Assembly (NCBI GenBank): GCA_958431815.1
Contig: CAUASB010000007.1
Location: forward strand, 1-64,000
DNA from: an uncultured Eggerthella sp.
GTDB lineage: Bacteria; Actinomycetota; Coriobacteriia; Coriobacteriales; Eggerthellaceae
Length of the DNA: 64,000 bases
Direction of reading: 5' to 3'
The translations under genes were made by a program, and so were the position numbers. The notes beneath the pieces are model-generated. The model was not told the origin of the DNA. It made no database searches and saw only the letters and a list, made by a program, of their open reading frames with translations. Positions 29,811-38,818 of this stretch are shown here, one piece after another (the first letter of the stretch is position 1; each line of letters starts with the position of its first letter).

Positions 29811-30926
29811 ATGGCACATAATCCCGAACGTCTTTCCCGTTTGCGTGCTGTTATGCGCAAGCAGGGGATAGACGTGCTCTATATTCGCGGGCTTTCCAAC
29901 ATTGTCTGGGCCACGGGCTTCGAGCGCGTGTTCGACGACGAGCCTGCGCACGCCTTGGTAATCGATGCCGAGCGCTGCGTGCTGCATACCGATTCGCGTT
30001 ACTTCGATGCGCTTACTTCGGCAGCGCAGGGCACGCAGGTTGAAGTGGACGGAAGCCGTCAGGCGCACAGTGCCGTGCTGCGTGCCGCTATCGATGCGGT
30101 AAAAGCCCAGGTTGAGCGCGTGCAGGTTGGCATCGAGGACTCTCTATCTTTGGCAGAGTTCCGTGCGTTGGAGCGCTCCTTTGCCGACGAGCCGCTCGAG
30201 TTCGCCGAGCTCTCCGGTTTCGTCGAAGCGTTGCGCCAGGTGAAAGACGAATCCGAGATTGTCGCCATGAAGAAGGCGCAGAGCATCACCGACGCTGCGT
30301 TTGCGAAGATCGTCGAGTACATGGAGCCGGGAATGACCGAACGCGAGGTTCAGCTTCAGCTTGACAGCTATATGTTCGAGGAAGGAGCTGAGGGCTTGGC
30401 GTTCGGCACCATTGTGGCAACCGGCGCCCATGCGGCATCACCCCATGCCATTCCCGGTGAAACCAAACTGGCACCCGGCGATGCGGTGGTGATGGACTTC
30501 GGTGCCCGCTATGCCGGGTACTGCTCGGACATGACCCGTACCGTGTTCGTGGGCCGGCCTTCCGAAGAGGCGTGCCGTGCGTATGCGGCCATTCGCCGCG
30601 CCAACGAGGAATGCGAGGCGATGCTGCGCGCGGGCCTTACCGGTGCCGAGGTGCACGAACATGCGGAAGCGGTCTTGGAAGAAGAGGGGTTCGGTGGCGC
30701 CATGGGGCATTCGCTGGGTCACAGCGTGGGGATCGATATCCACGAATCGCCCAACCTTTCGCCACGCAACCCTTTGAACCTGGAAGCGGGCAATGTTGTT
30801 ACCGTCGAGCCGGGCATCTACCTGCCGGGCAAATTCGGCATGCGCTTGGAAGATTTCGGCGTGGTTCGTGCGGAATCGTATGAGGCGTTCACACAAAGTA
30901 CGCATGAGATGATTATCATCTCTTAG
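29811..30926 (+). CDS. M24-family aminopeptidase (Xaa-Pro dipeptidase/aminopeptidase type), 371 aa
   Basis: A cytoplasmic metallopeptidase of the creatinase fold. An N-terminal creatinase-like domain (about residues 5-130) precedes the pita-bread catalytic domain. Metal ligands are visible: D in VVMDFGARY, D in CSDMTRTVFVG, H in HSLGHSVGIDIHE, E in VTVEPGIYL and E in MRLEDFGVV. It probably cleaves X-Pro bonds. AAGGAGG precedes the ATG by 6 bases. The pairing with efp directly downstream is common in Gram-positive bacteria and may reflect proline-related peptide and translation functions. Confidence 0.92.
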   Translation: MAHNPERLSRLRAVMRKQGIDVLYIRGLSNIVWATGFERVFDDEPAHALVIDAERCVLHTDSRYFDALTSAAQGTQVEVDGSRQAHSAVLRAAIDAVKAQVERVQVGIEDSLSLAEFRALERSFADEPLEFAELSGFVEALRQVKDESEIVAMKKAQSITDAAFAKIVEYMEPGMTEREVQLQLDSYMFEEGAEGLAFGTIVATGAHAASPHAIPGETKLAPGDAVVMDFGARYAGYCSDMTRTVFVGRPSEEACRAYAAIRRANEECEAMLRAGLTGAEVHEHAEAVLEEEGFGGAMGHSLGHSVGIDIHESPNLSPRNPLNLEAGNVVTVEPGIYLPGKFGMRLEDFGVVRAESYEAFTQSTHEMIIIS

Positions 30927-30941
30927 CTTTCTGGGTATAAT
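30913..30941 (+). promoter_or_regulatory. Candidate efp promoter
   Basis: TTATCA (30913-30918) and a perfect TATAAT (30936-30941) with a 17-base spacer overlap the end of the peptidase gene, about 45 bases before the efp start. Confidence 0.6.
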
Positions 30942-30985
30942 GTAAAGGTTAATTTTGCAATTGTTCATTTTCGAAGGAGCATAAC

Positions 30986-31546
30986 GTGGCAATCTCTACC
31001 GCCGATTTCCGTAACGGCATGTGCATCGAGTACAACAACAAGCTCTGTGTCATTGTCGAATTCCAGCATGTAAAGCCTGGCAAGGGCGGTGCATTCGTTC
31101 GCACCAAGCTCCGCGACATCAAGACCGGTCGCGTGGTTGACTACACCTTCAATGCGGGCACCAAGTTCGATTCCGTTCGTCTTGAAACCAAGAAGATGCA
31201 GTTCCTCTACAGCGACGGCACCGACTTCAACTTCATGGACTCCAACACCTACGAGCAGCTTGCTATCCCTGCCGACGTTGTGGGTTCTGCTGCCAACTGG
31301 CTGAAGGAAAACGACGAGGCTACCCTTATGTATGCTGGCGACGAGCTCATCAGCATCGAGCCTCCCATGTTCGTAGAGCTTGAGGTTACCGAAACCGAGC
31401 CTGGCTTCAAGGGCGACACCGCAACCAACACTACCAAGCCTGCAACGCTCGAAACCGGCGTTACCATCCAGGTTCCCACCTTTGTTGAAATCGGCGACGT
31501 GCTGCAGATCGACAGCCGTGACGGCCGCTTCGTTAAGCGCGTCTAG
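30986..31546 (+). CDS. efp: Translation elongation factor P, 186 aa
   Basis: It relieves ribosome stalling at polyproline. The KOW-like N-domain carries the loop VKPGKGGAFVRTKL with the conserved modifiable Lys. The OB domains follow and end in the signature GDVLQIDSRDGRFVKRV. Start is GTG 30986 with GAAGGAGC 7 bases upstream. The loop PGKGGAF is the common K-type, not the Arg-type, EF-P. It is followed by a strong terminator. Confidence 0.96.
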   Translation: MAISTADFRNGMCIEYNNKLCVIVEFQHVKPGKGGAFVRTKLRDIKTGRVVDYTFNAGTKFDSVRLETKKMQFLYSDGTDFNFMDSNTYEQLAIPADVVGSAANWLKENDEATLMYAGDELISIEPPMFVELEVTETEPGFKGDTATNTTKPATLETGVTIQVPTFVEIGDVLQIDSRDGRFVKRV

Positions 31547-31581
31547 TGCTATATGTGTCTTAACTGAAAACTCTTTTGGCA

Positions 31582-31604
31582 ACGGGGCGCTTTGGGCGCC
31601 CCGT
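31582..31604 (+). terminator. Intrinsic terminator after efp
   Basis: ACGGGGCGC pairs with GCGCCCCGT around a short loop, followed by GCTTTAT. The T-run is weak but the stem is very stable. Confidence 0.6.
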
Positions 31605-31678
31605 GCTTTATACTTAACTTTCGATTTTAACGTGCGTTAACTGCGTGCAACGCGTTTCGAAGAGGAGGTGCGAAACAC

Positions 31679-33574
31679 TTGGGAAAGCTTCAGATCATGG
31701 ACACCACCATTCGCGATGGTCAGCAGAGCCTTTGGGCTACCCGCATGCCCGTCGGCGACATGCTCCCGATCTTGCCTAAGATGGATCGCGTAGGTTATTG
31801 GGCTATCGAGGCTTGGGGCGGTGCCACGTTCGACACATGCCTTCGCTTCCTTGACGAAAACCCCTGGGATCGTTTGCGCTCCATCAAGGCGAAGACCCCC
31901 AACACGCGCCTTTCCATGCTTTCGCGTGGTCAGAACCTGGTTGGCTACAAGCATTATTCCAAGGAAATCGTCCATCGCTTCATCGCTGCGGCCCATCGCA
32001 ACGGCATCGATGTGTTCCGCGTGTTCGACGCTTTGAACGACATCCGCAACGTGGTAGACAACGCTGAGGCCATCAAGGAATGCGGCGGTCATTTTGAAGG
32101 CGCCATTTCCTATACGCTTTCGCCGGTTCACACGCTGGACAGCTTCCTTGAGTACGGCCAGCAGCTGAAGGATTTGGGCGCCGACTCCATTGCCATCAAG
32201 GACATGGCCGGCATGCTCACCCCGTACCGCACCGAGCGCATCGTTAAGGCGTTCAACGCTGAAATCGGCCTGCCCGTGCACGTTCATTGCCACTATGTCG
32301 GCGGCATGGCGCCTGCCAACTACTTGAAGGCCGCCGAAGCCGGCGCTGCCATTGTCGACACGGCCTCTGCTCCGCTGGCATTCGGTAATTCACAGCCTGC
32401 CGTGGAAATGCTGGTTGCCGCAATGCAGGAGAGCCGTTATGACACGGGCCTTGACCTGGGCTTGCTGTTCGAGATTTCCGAGTACTGGGAAGAGGTTCGC
32501 AAGCGCGGCCATTACAAGCGCGGCGTTTCCTCGCTTACCCACATGAAGGTGTACTCGCATCAGGTTCCCGGCGGCATGATGTCGAACCTCATGTCCCAGC
32601 TGGAAATCCAGAATGCGCTCGACCGCCTGGACGACGTTATGGAAGAGATTCCTCGCGTCCGCGCCGAGGTGGGCTATCCGCCTCTGGTTACGCCGCTTTC
32701 CCAGATCGTGGGCACGCAGGCTGTGTTCAACGTTCTTACCGGCAAGCGTTGGAGCGTTGTTTCCAAGGAAATGAAAGATTATATCTGCGGCTACTACGGC
32801 AAGGCTCCTGGTCCTATGAGCCCTGAGGTAGTAAACCGCGTTGTAGGCGAATCCGATCAGATGCTCGACCCCAGCGTTGCCCCTGGTTCCCTGGTAACCA
32901 CGACCTTCGCTGAGCTCGAGGAAGAGATCGGCGATTTGGCCAAGTCCGAAGAGGACGTTTTGATGTACGCACTGTTCCCGAACGAGGCACGTACGTACTT
33001 GAGCAAGCACCGCACATCTGAAAAGGTCGATTTCCTGCTTGAAGAGGAATCGAGCAACACCAAGGAGGACGATTACGTGGATATCAACCAGATTCGAGAG
33101 CTCGTTCGCGTTGCCGAGGAAAGCGGCGTAGGCGAGATCGTCGTCGAGGAAGAGGGCGCCCGTATCGCCGTCCGCATGCCTGGCGCTGTTGCCGCCGCCC
33201 CTGCAGCTCCTGCCGCCGCAGCTGCTCCCGCCGCTGCTGCACCTGCCGCAGCACCTGCACCGGCCGCTGCCCCTGCCGCCGCTGCAAGCCGCCCTGCCAG
33301 CTGGCACTGCGTTACCTCCCCGATGGTGGGCACCTTCTACGCTGCCCCCGCACCGGGCGAGCCTGCATTTGTGAAGGTGGGCGACGAGGTTGCCGCCAAC
33401 CAGACGCTGTGCATCGTGGAGGCTATGAAGCTTATGAACGAAATCGGTGCCGAGGAAATGGGCACCGTGCGCGAAATCTGCGTAGAGGACGCAACGCCCG
33501 TTGAGTTCGGCACCCCGCTGTTCTACATCGAGCCCCACACCAGCCACGACGCTGTTGGTCCGGAGAGTGTATAA
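31679..33574 (+). CDS. Biotin-dependent carboxyltransferase (OadA/PycB type) fused to an AccB-type biotin carrier, 631 aa
   Basis: Residues 1 to about 440 are the carboxyltransferase TIM barrel of oxaloacetate decarboxylase alpha/pyruvate carboxylase B: MDTTIRDGQQSLWATRM, RVFDALNDIRN, DMAGMLTPY and metal-binding HVHCHYVGGMA. Residues from about 467 are a biotin carrier starting VDINQIRELVRVAEESG, which is the N-terminus of AccB rather than of OadA. An Ala/Pro hinge and biotin site EAMKLMNEI (Lys about 584) follow. The start is TTG 31679 with AGAGGAGG 10 bases upstream. Together with AccC it would carboxylate or decarboxylate pyruvate/oxaloacetate-type substrates; no membrane beta subunit is adjacent. 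See also the internal start at 33077. Confidence 0.88.
   Translation: MGKLQIMDTTIRDGQQSLWATRMPVGDMLPILPKMDRVGYWAIEAWGGATFDTCLRFLDENPWDRLRSIKAKTPNTRLSMLSRGQNLVGYKHYSKEIVHRFIAAAHRNGIDVFRVFDALNDIRNVVDNAEAIKECGGHFEGAISYTLSPVHTLDSFLEYGQQLKDLGADSIAIKDMAGMLTPYRTERIVKAFNAEIGLPVHVHCHYVGGMAPANYLKAAEAGAAIVDTASAPLAFGNSQPAVEMLVAAMQESRYDTGLDLGLLFEISEYWEEVRKRGHYKRGVSSLTHMKVYSHQVPGGMMSNLMSQLEIQNALDRLDDVMEEIPRVRAEVGYPPLVTPLSQIVGTQAVFNVLTGKRWSVVSKEMKDYICGYYGKAPGPMSPEVVNRVVGESDQMLDPSVAPGSLVTTTFAELEEEIGDLAKSEEDVLMYALFPNEARTYLSKHRTSEKVDFLLEEESSNTKEDDYVDINQIRELVRVAEESGVGEIVVEEEGARIAVRMPGAVAAAPAAPAAAAAPAAAAPAAAPAPAAAPAAAASRPASWHCVTSPMVGTFYAAPAPGEPAFVKVGDEVAANQTLCIVEAMKLMNEIGAEEMGTVREICVEDATPVEFGTPLFYIEPHTSHDAVGPESV
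33063..33079 (+). promoter_or_regulatory. Internal Shine-Dalgarno and GTG start within the fusion gene
   Basis: AAGGAGG (33062-33068) lies 8 bases before an in-frame GTG at 33077, exactly where an independent AccB would begin. Such a perfect ribosome site inside coding sequence is rarely accidental. Confidence 0.65.
33077..33574 (+). CDS. accB: Predicted free biotin carboxyl carrier protein from internal start, 165 aa
   Basis: Translation from GTG 33077 gives V/M-DINQIRELVRVAEESG, a normal AccB N-terminus. It ends with the lipoyl-like domain carrying EAMKLMNEI; 165 aa is a normal AccB length. The free carrier could serve acetyl-CoA carboxylase with the adjacent AccC, while the full-length fusion serves the carboxyltransferase. 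This is an inference from the ribosome site, the start position and the domain boundary; it may alternatively be a relic of a recent gene fusion. Confidence 0.5.
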   Translation: MDINQIRELVRVAEESGVGEIVVEEEGARIAVRMPGAVAAAPAAPAAAAAPAAAAPAAAPAPAAAPAAAASRPASWHCVTSPMVGTFYAAPAPGEPAFVKVGDEVAANQTLCIVEAMKLMNEIGAEEMGTVREICVEDATPVEFGTPLFYIEPHTSHDAVGPESV

Positions 33575-33577
33575 GCG

Positions 33578-34927
33578 ATGTTCGATAAAGTACTGATCGC
33601 AAACCGCGGCGAGGTTGCCCTGCGCATCATGCGCGCCTGCAAAGAGCTGGGCATCAAAACCGTTGCGGTGTATTCCACCGAAGACGCCGACACCTATCCC
33701 GTTCGCTATGCGGATGAAAAGGTGTGCATCGGCCCTGCTCCTGCGAACAAGAGCTACCTGGTAATGCCCTCCATCATCGCTGCTGCGGTGAACACGGGCT
33801 GCCAGGCAATCCATCCTGGTTACGGCTTCTTGGCCGAGAACTCCGATTTCGCCCGTGCCTGCGCCGACAACGACCTGGTATTCATCGGCCCTTCGCCCGA
33901 GTGCATCGATGCCATGGGCAACAAGGCTGCTGCCCGCGACACCATGAAGGCATGCGGTGTTCCCACGGTTCCCGGCTCCGATGGTGTCGTGGAAACGGTT
34001 GAAGAGGCCCGCAAGTTCGCTGAGGAAGTGGGCTATCCGGTGCTCATCAAGGCTTCCGCCGGCGGTGGCGGCAAGGGCATGCGCGAAGTGCACGACCCGG
34101 CCGACTTGGAATCGCAGTTCATGGCTGCCAAGAACGAGGCAATCGCCGCGTTCGGCAACGGCGATGTGTACCTGGAAAAGCTGGTGCTTCGTCCGCGTCA
34201 CGTCGAGGTTCAGATTCTGGCCGACAAGCACGGCAACCGCATTTCCCTGTGCGAACGCGACTGTTCGCTTCAGCGCCGTCACCAGAAGCTGCTCGAAGAA
34301 GCTCCTTCGCCGGCGCTTACCGATGAAATCCGTCGTTCCATGGGCGTTGCCGCGGTTAAGGCCGTCCGCGCCACGGGCTATGAGAACGCCGGCACCATCG
34401 AGTTTCTGCTCGACAGCGACGGCAAGTTCTACTTCATGGAAATGAACACGCGTGTTCAGGTAGAGCATCCCGTATCCGAGCAGATCACTGGCACCGACAT
34501 CATCAAGGAACAGCTGCGCATCGCCGCAGGCGAGCCTATTTCATGCCTTGATCGTGCGCCGTTTACGCCGTTTGGCCACGCCATGGAGTTCCGCATCAAC
34601 GCAGAAGACCCCGAGCACGACTTCCGTCCGTGCCCTGGCAACATCACGCGCTTCGAGGTTCCTGGTGGTCCGGGCGTGCGTGTGGAAACCTATATCAAAG
34701 AAGGCGACCGCATTTCCCCGTATTACGACTCGATGGTTGCTAAACTGATTGTGTGGGGCATCGATCGTGATGAGTGCATTGCCCGCGGCAAGCGTGCATT
34801 GAACGAGTTCCGCATCGAAGGCATTAAAACCACCATTCCCTTCCACTTGGAGGTCCTTGAAAAGGAAGCCTTCGTAGAGGGCAGGGTATTTACCGACTTC
34901 ATCGAAACCGAAATGGGGGATGAATAA
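33578..34927 (+). CDS. accC: Biotin carboxylase, 449 aa
   Basis: It carboxylates biotin on the carrier using ATP and bicarbonate. Diagnostic segments: MFDKVLIANRGEVALRIMRACKELG, HPGYGFLAENSDFA, the glycine-rich ATP loop KASAGGGGKGMREV, ERDCSLQRRHQKLLEEAPSP split around the active-site Arg, and EMNTRVQVEHPVSEQITG with the catalytic Glu. It starts 3 bases after the fusion gene, so the subunits are made together. Its stop overlaps the region of the next start. Confidence 0.96.
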   Translation: MFDKVLIANRGEVALRIMRACKELGIKTVAVYSTEDADTYPVRYADEKVCIGPAPANKSYLVMPSIIAAAVNTGCQAIHPGYGFLAENSDFARACADNDLVFIGPSPECIDAMGNKAAARDTMKACGVPTVPGSDGVVETVEEARKFAEEVGYPVLIKASAGGGGKGMREVHDPADLESQFMAAKNEAIAAFGNGDVYLEKLVLRPRHVEVQILADKHGNRISLCERDCSLQRRHQKLLEEAPSPALTDEIRRSMGVAAVKAVRATGYENAGTIEFLLDSDGKFYFMEMNTRVQVEHPVSEQITGTDIIKEQLRIAAGEPISCLDRAPFTPFGHAMEFRINAEDPEHDFRPCPGNITRFEVPGGPGVRVETYIKEGDRISPYYDSMVAKLIVWGIDRDECIARGKRALNEFRIEGIKTTIPFHLEVLEKEAFVEGRVFTDFIETEMGDE

Positions 34928-34928
34928 T

Positions 34929-35273
34929 ATGACAGATATCAATACCGAAAGCATGGCAATCGCGCCTGGCGTAGTGGAGACCATCGTCACCCTTGCTGTA
35001 CGTGATGTTGCTGGCGTGGCATCGGTTGGTGCCGCACCTTCCGGGATCCGTTCCCTTCTTTCGTTCAAGCAGTCCGCACAGGGCGTTTCCGTTAACGTTG
35101 CCGACGATAACACGGTAGACGTTGCCGTTTCCCTGCGCGTGCTTTCCGGGTATTCCCTGAACGAAATCGCCGACAATGTTCGTAAATCTGTGTCTGATGC
35201 AGTTCTTTCGCAGGTTGGCCTTACGGTATCGCGCGTGGACATCCGCGTCGACGGCATCGTATTCCAGGATTAG
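34929..35273 (+). CDS. Asp23/Gls24-family envelope stress-response protein, 114 aa
   Basis: The protein matches the Asp23 family (PF03780): IAPGVVETIVTLAVRDVAGVASVG, then VSVNVADDNTVDVAVSLRVLSGYSL and a C-terminal VRVDI-type strand (here VSRVDIRVDGIVF). Members associate with the membrane and respond to envelope stress. I start at ATG 34929, 9 bases after GGGGGA; ATG 34920 is in frame but inside accC and too close to that site. Position between accC and nusB is common in Gram-positive bacteria. Confidence 0.88.
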   Translation: MTDINTESMAIAPGVVETIVTLAVRDVAGVASVGAAPSGIRSLLSFKQSAQGVSVNVADDNTVDVAVSLRVLSGYSLNEIADNVRKSVSDAVLSQVGLTVSRVDIRVDGIVFQD

Positions 35274-35716
35274 TGGTGTCTGTGTCGAAGGCTTATTCCC
35301 AGCACGCAGAACGCACGCTTGCACGTAAGAACGCCCTGCAGATCATGTACCAGGGCGATATCCTTGATAAGACTCCCCGCGAGCTTATCGACAACGCTCA
35401 GCTTGTTCCCGAAACCCAGGGCCTGGACGACTATGCCCTGATGCTTCTTGATGGCTGCAAAGAAAACCTTGAGGCAATCGACGAGCTCATCGTTTCCGCA
35501 AGCGAGAACTGGGCGCTTGACCGTATGCCGATGGTCGATCGCGCTCTGCTTCGCCTTTCCACGTACGAAATGCGCTACGTGAAAGATGTTCCAGTATCGG
35601 TTTCCATCAACGAGGCCGTAAACCTTGCCAAGGAATTCGGCGGAGACGATTCGCCGCGTTTCATCAACGGCATTTTGGGCCGCATCGCTACCCAACTTGA
35701 GAGCGAGCAGGCATAA
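35273..35716 (+). CDS. nusB: Transcription antitermination factor NusB, 147 aa
   Basis: It is part of the rRNA antitermination complex with NusE (S10) and binds boxA RNA. Family features are RKNALQIMYQGD near the N-terminus and DRALLRLSTYEMRYVKDVPVSVSINEAVNLAKEFGGDDSPRFINGILG region at the C-terminus (given here in part). GTG 35273 shares a base with the upstream stop; GTG 35276 and 35282 are alternatives. The ribosome site is weak, so translation is probably coupled to the Asp23-family gene. It abuts xseB. Confidence 0.93.
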   Translation: MVSVSKAYSQHAERTLARKNALQIMYQGDILDKTPRELIDNAQLVPETQGLDDYALMLLDGCKENLEAIDELIVSASENWALDRMPMVDRALLRLSTYEMRYVKDVPVSVSINEAVNLAKEFGGDDSPRFINGILGRIATQLESEQA

Positions 35717-35952
35717 TGGAATCAAAGGCTCCTCAGACGTTCGAGGACATAAAAGCACGCCTTGATGAAATCGTGGCGGCTGTCAGCGACGAGGAGCTTC
35801 CTCTTGATGAGGCTTTGGGCCTGTATGAGGAAGCGGTGGGCATAGGCTTAACCGCTTCTCGCATCATGGAAGAGGGAATTGCTGCTAAGGAAGCCGAATC
35901 TGCCGAGGCGCAAGCTTCGGCAGATTTGGATACTTCGTCTTCGGACGAATAG
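35716..35952 (+). CDS. xseB: Exodeoxyribonuclease VII small subunit, 78 aa
   Basis: The three-helix XseB pattern is clear: TFEDIKARLDEIVAAVSDEELPLDEALGLYEEAVG and a following helix with ASRIMEEG. It binds the XseA large subunit; no xseA is in this window, so the subunits are encoded apart or just outside. It overlaps the nusB stop by one base and ends 13 bases before dxs. Confidence 0.92.
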   Translation: MESKAPQTFEDIKARLDEIVAAVSDEELPLDEALGLYEEAVGIGLTASRIMEEGIAAKEAESAEAQASADLDTSSSDE

Positions 35953-35965
35953 GAGGAGGTGCCGT

Positions 35966-37840
35966 ATGGCTCGCATACTTGACTCCATAGATTCCCCCGA
36001 CAAGCTAAAGCTCCTCACTGACGAGGAGCTTTCTATACTGGCGAAGGAAATCCGTGAGGAGATTATCAATGTCACCTCGAAAACGGGTGGCCATGTGGCT
36101 TCCAGCCTTGGTGCAGTAGACATCATTCTGGCCGTTCATTCGCTTATCGATTCTCCCCATGACCGGTTCCTGTTTGATGTGGGGCATCAGTCGTATGCCC
36201 ATATGCTGATTACGGGGCGTTTGAAGGAATTTCCGACGTTGCGTCAATACAAGGGGCTTTCCGGTTTCCCGAAGCCGCACAGCAACCCTCACGACGTGCA
36301 TCCTTCCGGTCATGCTTCCGATTCGCTTTCAGTTGCCTGTGGGTTGGCACGCGCACGCGACTTGCGTGGCGATGATCAGAAGATCGTCGCTCTGATCGGT
36401 GATGCGTCGCTGGCGGGCGGTATGGCATTTGAGGCCTTAAACGATATCGGGCAGGCGCAAACGCCGCTGGTGATCATCTTGAACGATAACGAGATGAGCA
36501 TTTCACGCAACGTGGGCGCCATGGCAATGCATCTGGGTGCACTGCGCGTTTCCAGCAACTACCGCAAGAGCCGCGACAACATGCAGGACTTCATGGAGAA
36601 TTCCTTAGGCGTTGCCGGCAAAGCCATGGTGAAGCTGGGCAAGACGGCAAAGGAATCGCTGAAGCAGTTCGTTATGCCCGACTCCATGCTCTTCGAACAG
36701 CTGGGCATTGTGTGCACGCCTCCCGTAGACGGGCACGATATCACCGCTTTAAGGCGCACCATCGGCCATGCTTTGGAATCGGACGTTCCGGTTTTGGTAC
36801 ATGTGGTTACGAAGAAGGGCGCCGGGTATGCTCCCGCAGAGGCGGAGCCTTCGCGTTTCCACGGCATTGGACCTTACGACATCGCCACGGGTGCTTCCCT
36901 GAAGCCCAAGCCCAAGGCGCTTACCTATACGCAGGCATTTACGAAGGCATTTGAAAAGGAAGCGCAGCTCGACGATCGCATCTGCGCCATTTCTGCTGCC
37001 ATGATCGACGGCACAGGGTTGCGCTCTTTTGCCAACGCCCATCCTGATCGTTGTTTCGATGTGGGCATTGCCGAAGGTCATGCCGTGGGCATGGCAAGTG
37101 GCCTGGCCCTTGGCGGCAGGAAGCCCGTTGTGGCGCTGTACTCGACGTTCCTTCAGCGCGCCATCGACCAGACGATCATCAACGTTGCGCTTGAAAAGCT
37201 CGATGTGGTGTTTGCCATCGACCGTGCGGGTTTGGTGGGCGACGACGGCCCCACGCATCATGGCATGTTCGACATGGCTCTGCTGCGCTGCGTTCCCAAC
37301 CTGAAGATTCTGGCTCCTTCCAACGAAGCCGAGCTGGCGCATGCCCTTCATACGGCGCTGAAGCTGGAAGGCCCTGTTGCCCTGCGTTACCCGCGTGGTG
37401 AAGCGATGGGCGTCCCCATGCCCGATGATGCCCTGATGATGAAGCCGGGCAAGTCGCGGGTGCTGCGTGAGGGCGATGATGCGGCGATTTTGGCGTTTGG
37501 CCGCATGGCTAACTACGCTGCTGATGCCGCTGAGCTGCTTTCCAGGCAGGGATGCTCGGTGCGCGTGGTGGATATGCGTTGGGTAAAACCGCTCGATCTT
37601 GAAGCCATTGCGGCTGCAGCGGAAACGGGTGTTGTGGTAACCGTGGAAGACGGCGTGCGCATCGGCGGCGCTGGCGAAGGGGTTGCCGAAGCATTGGCGC
37701 TGATGGGTGCCAAGGCCAAGGTGAAGGTGCTGGGCTTGCCCGATAGCTTCGTTGCGCAGGGCAAGGTGAACCAGCTGTTCGCCGATGTTGGCATCGATGC
37801 CGAAGGCATTGCGAAGGCGGTTGCCGGTTTGCTGGATTAA
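35966..37840 (+). CDS. dxs: 1-deoxy-D-xylulose-5-phosphate synthase, 624 aa
   Basis: First enzyme of the non-mevalonate isoprenoid pathway; condenses pyruvate and glyceraldehyde-3-phosphate with thiamine diphosphate. Seen: LFDVGHQSYAHMLITGR, GLSGFPKPHSNPHDV, the ThDP motif LIGDASLAGGMAFEALNDIG to N-D-N, KGAGYAPAE, the transketolase-type DRAGLVGDDGPTHHG, and a C-terminal transketolase domain. I start at ATG 35966 with AGGAGGAGGT just upstream; the longer frame from 35879 lies within xseB. Last gene of the tight housekeeping run, followed by a weak terminator. Confidence 0.96.
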   Translation: MARILDSIDSPDKLKLLTDEELSILAKEIREEIINVTSKTGGHVASSLGAVDIILAVHSLIDSPHDRFLFDVGHQSYAHMLITGRLKEFPTLRQYKGLSGFPKPHSNPHDVHPSGHASDSLSVACGLARARDLRGDDQKIVALIGDASLAGGMAFEALNDIGQAQTPLVIILNDNEMSISRNVGAMAMHLGALRVSSNYRKSRDNMQDFMENSLGVAGKAMVKLGKTAKESLKQFVMPDSMLFEQLGIVCTPPVDGHDITALRRTIGHALESDVPVLVHVVTKKGAGYAPAEAEPSRFHGIGPYDIATGASLKPKPKALTYTQAFTKAFEKEAQLDDRICAISAAMIDGTGLRSFANAHPDRCFDVGIAEGHAVGMASGLALGGRKPVVALYSTFLQRAIDQTIINVALEKLDVVFAIDRAGLVGDDGPTHHGMFDMALLRCVPNLKILAPSNEAELAHALHTALKLEGPVALRYPRGEAMGVPMPDDALMMKPGKSRVLREGDDAAILAFGRMANYAADAAELLSRQGCSVRVVDMRWVKPLDLEAIAAAAETGVVVTVEDGVRIGGAGEGVAEALALMGAKAKVKVLGLPDSFVAQGKVNQLFADVGIDAEGIAKAVAGLLD

Positions 37841-37876
37841 CGCGCTAGGTCGCGCTCTACATACACAAAGATTGTT

Positions 37877-37898
37877 CAGGGGCTGCATTGGCCCCTGT
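37877..37898 (+). terminator. Possible terminator after dxs
   Basis: AGGGGC/GCCCCT stem followed by GTTTG; the T-run is short, so read-through into ung is likely. Confidence 0.4.
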
Positions 37899-37917
37899 TT
37901 GCTGCTAAGGAGGCGTG

Positions 37918-38640
37918 ATGGGAAACGAAGCCATTCAAAAATGGATGGAAGATGCTCCACAGGAGGTTGCGTTGCAATGCCAGGCTTTGCTGGATGAAGT
38001 GCAGCGTCTGCGCTTGGATGAAACGATCTACCCTGCTCAAGATGACATTCTGAATGCCTTGAAGTACACGGCCCCGGAAAAGGTGCGTGCGGTTATCTTG
38101 GGTCAAGACCCGTACCATGGTCCCCATCAGGCGATGGGTCTTTCATTTTCCGTTCCCGCAGGGGAAAAGCTGCCGCCGAGTTTGCGGAACATTTACAAGG
38201 AGTTGGTAGCGGATGTGGGCTGCGAGGCTCCTTCGAGCGGCGATTTGACGTCATGGGCCAAGCAGGGTGTGTTGCTGCTGAACACCACGCTTACCGTGCG
38301 AGAGCACGCTGCCAATTCCCACAGCAAGCTGGGTTGGCAGGTGCTTACCACCTATTTGGTTGAGCAGTGCTTTCGCCTGCCGCAGCCGATAGTGTTCTTG
38401 GCGTGGGGCAGGCATGCTGTAAAGCTGATAGAAGATACTCAGGCAAACGTATCTGCCGATGATGCCGCAGCCTGCGCCAACAAATTCATACTGAAGTCAA
38501 CGCACCCATCGCCCCTTTCCGCCACTAAAAAGGGTGGGGAGTTGGAGCCCTTCATTGGGTCGCGTCCTTTTTCGCGTGCCAATCAGCTGTTAAGCGAAAA
38601 CGGCTCTGAACCCATCGTCTGGGAAAGCGTGTGTCGCTAG
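37918..38640 (+). CDS. ung: Uracil-DNA glycosylase, family 1, 240 aa
   Basis: It removes uracil from DNA. Motif A GQDPYHGPHQAMGLSFSV contains the catalytic Asp; the second motif HPSPLSA contains the catalytic His; LNTTLTVREHAANSH and the uracil-binding region fit. The ATG at 37918 follows AAGGAGG by 4 bases. Length is normal. It stands apart from dxs by 77 bases with a weak hairpin between. Confidence 0.95.
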   Translation: MGNEAIQKWMEDAPQEVALQCQALLDEVQRLRLDETIYPAQDDILNALKYTAPEKVRAVILGQDPYHGPHQAMGLSFSVPAGEKLPPSLRNIYKELVADVGCEAPSSGDLTSWAKQGVLLLNTTLTVREHAANSHSKLGWQVLTTYLVEQCFRLPQPIVFLAWGRHAVKLIEDTQANVSADDAAACANKFILKSTHPSPLSATKKGGELEPFIGSRPFSRANQLLSENGSEPIVWESVCR

Positions 38641-38818
38641 ACGAGTGCAACACCTCAAAGAAGGACTGCCGCTCAATTGTGCATGATCAGGGGGTCGCCA
38701 ACCTTGGGCGCATAATTGCCCTTCTGGATGACCGTTGTATGGAACGGCATTTATTCTGCCAGTTGATGAAGCGTGCGTCCTCTGTTGGCTGTCTGATGAA
38801 ACCGCCTTTCAGGATGCC

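Noticed and set aside
32390..34468. 692-aa minus-strand frame across the biotin enzyme genes
   Set aside because: It is antisense to two well-identified genes and has no recognisable domain.
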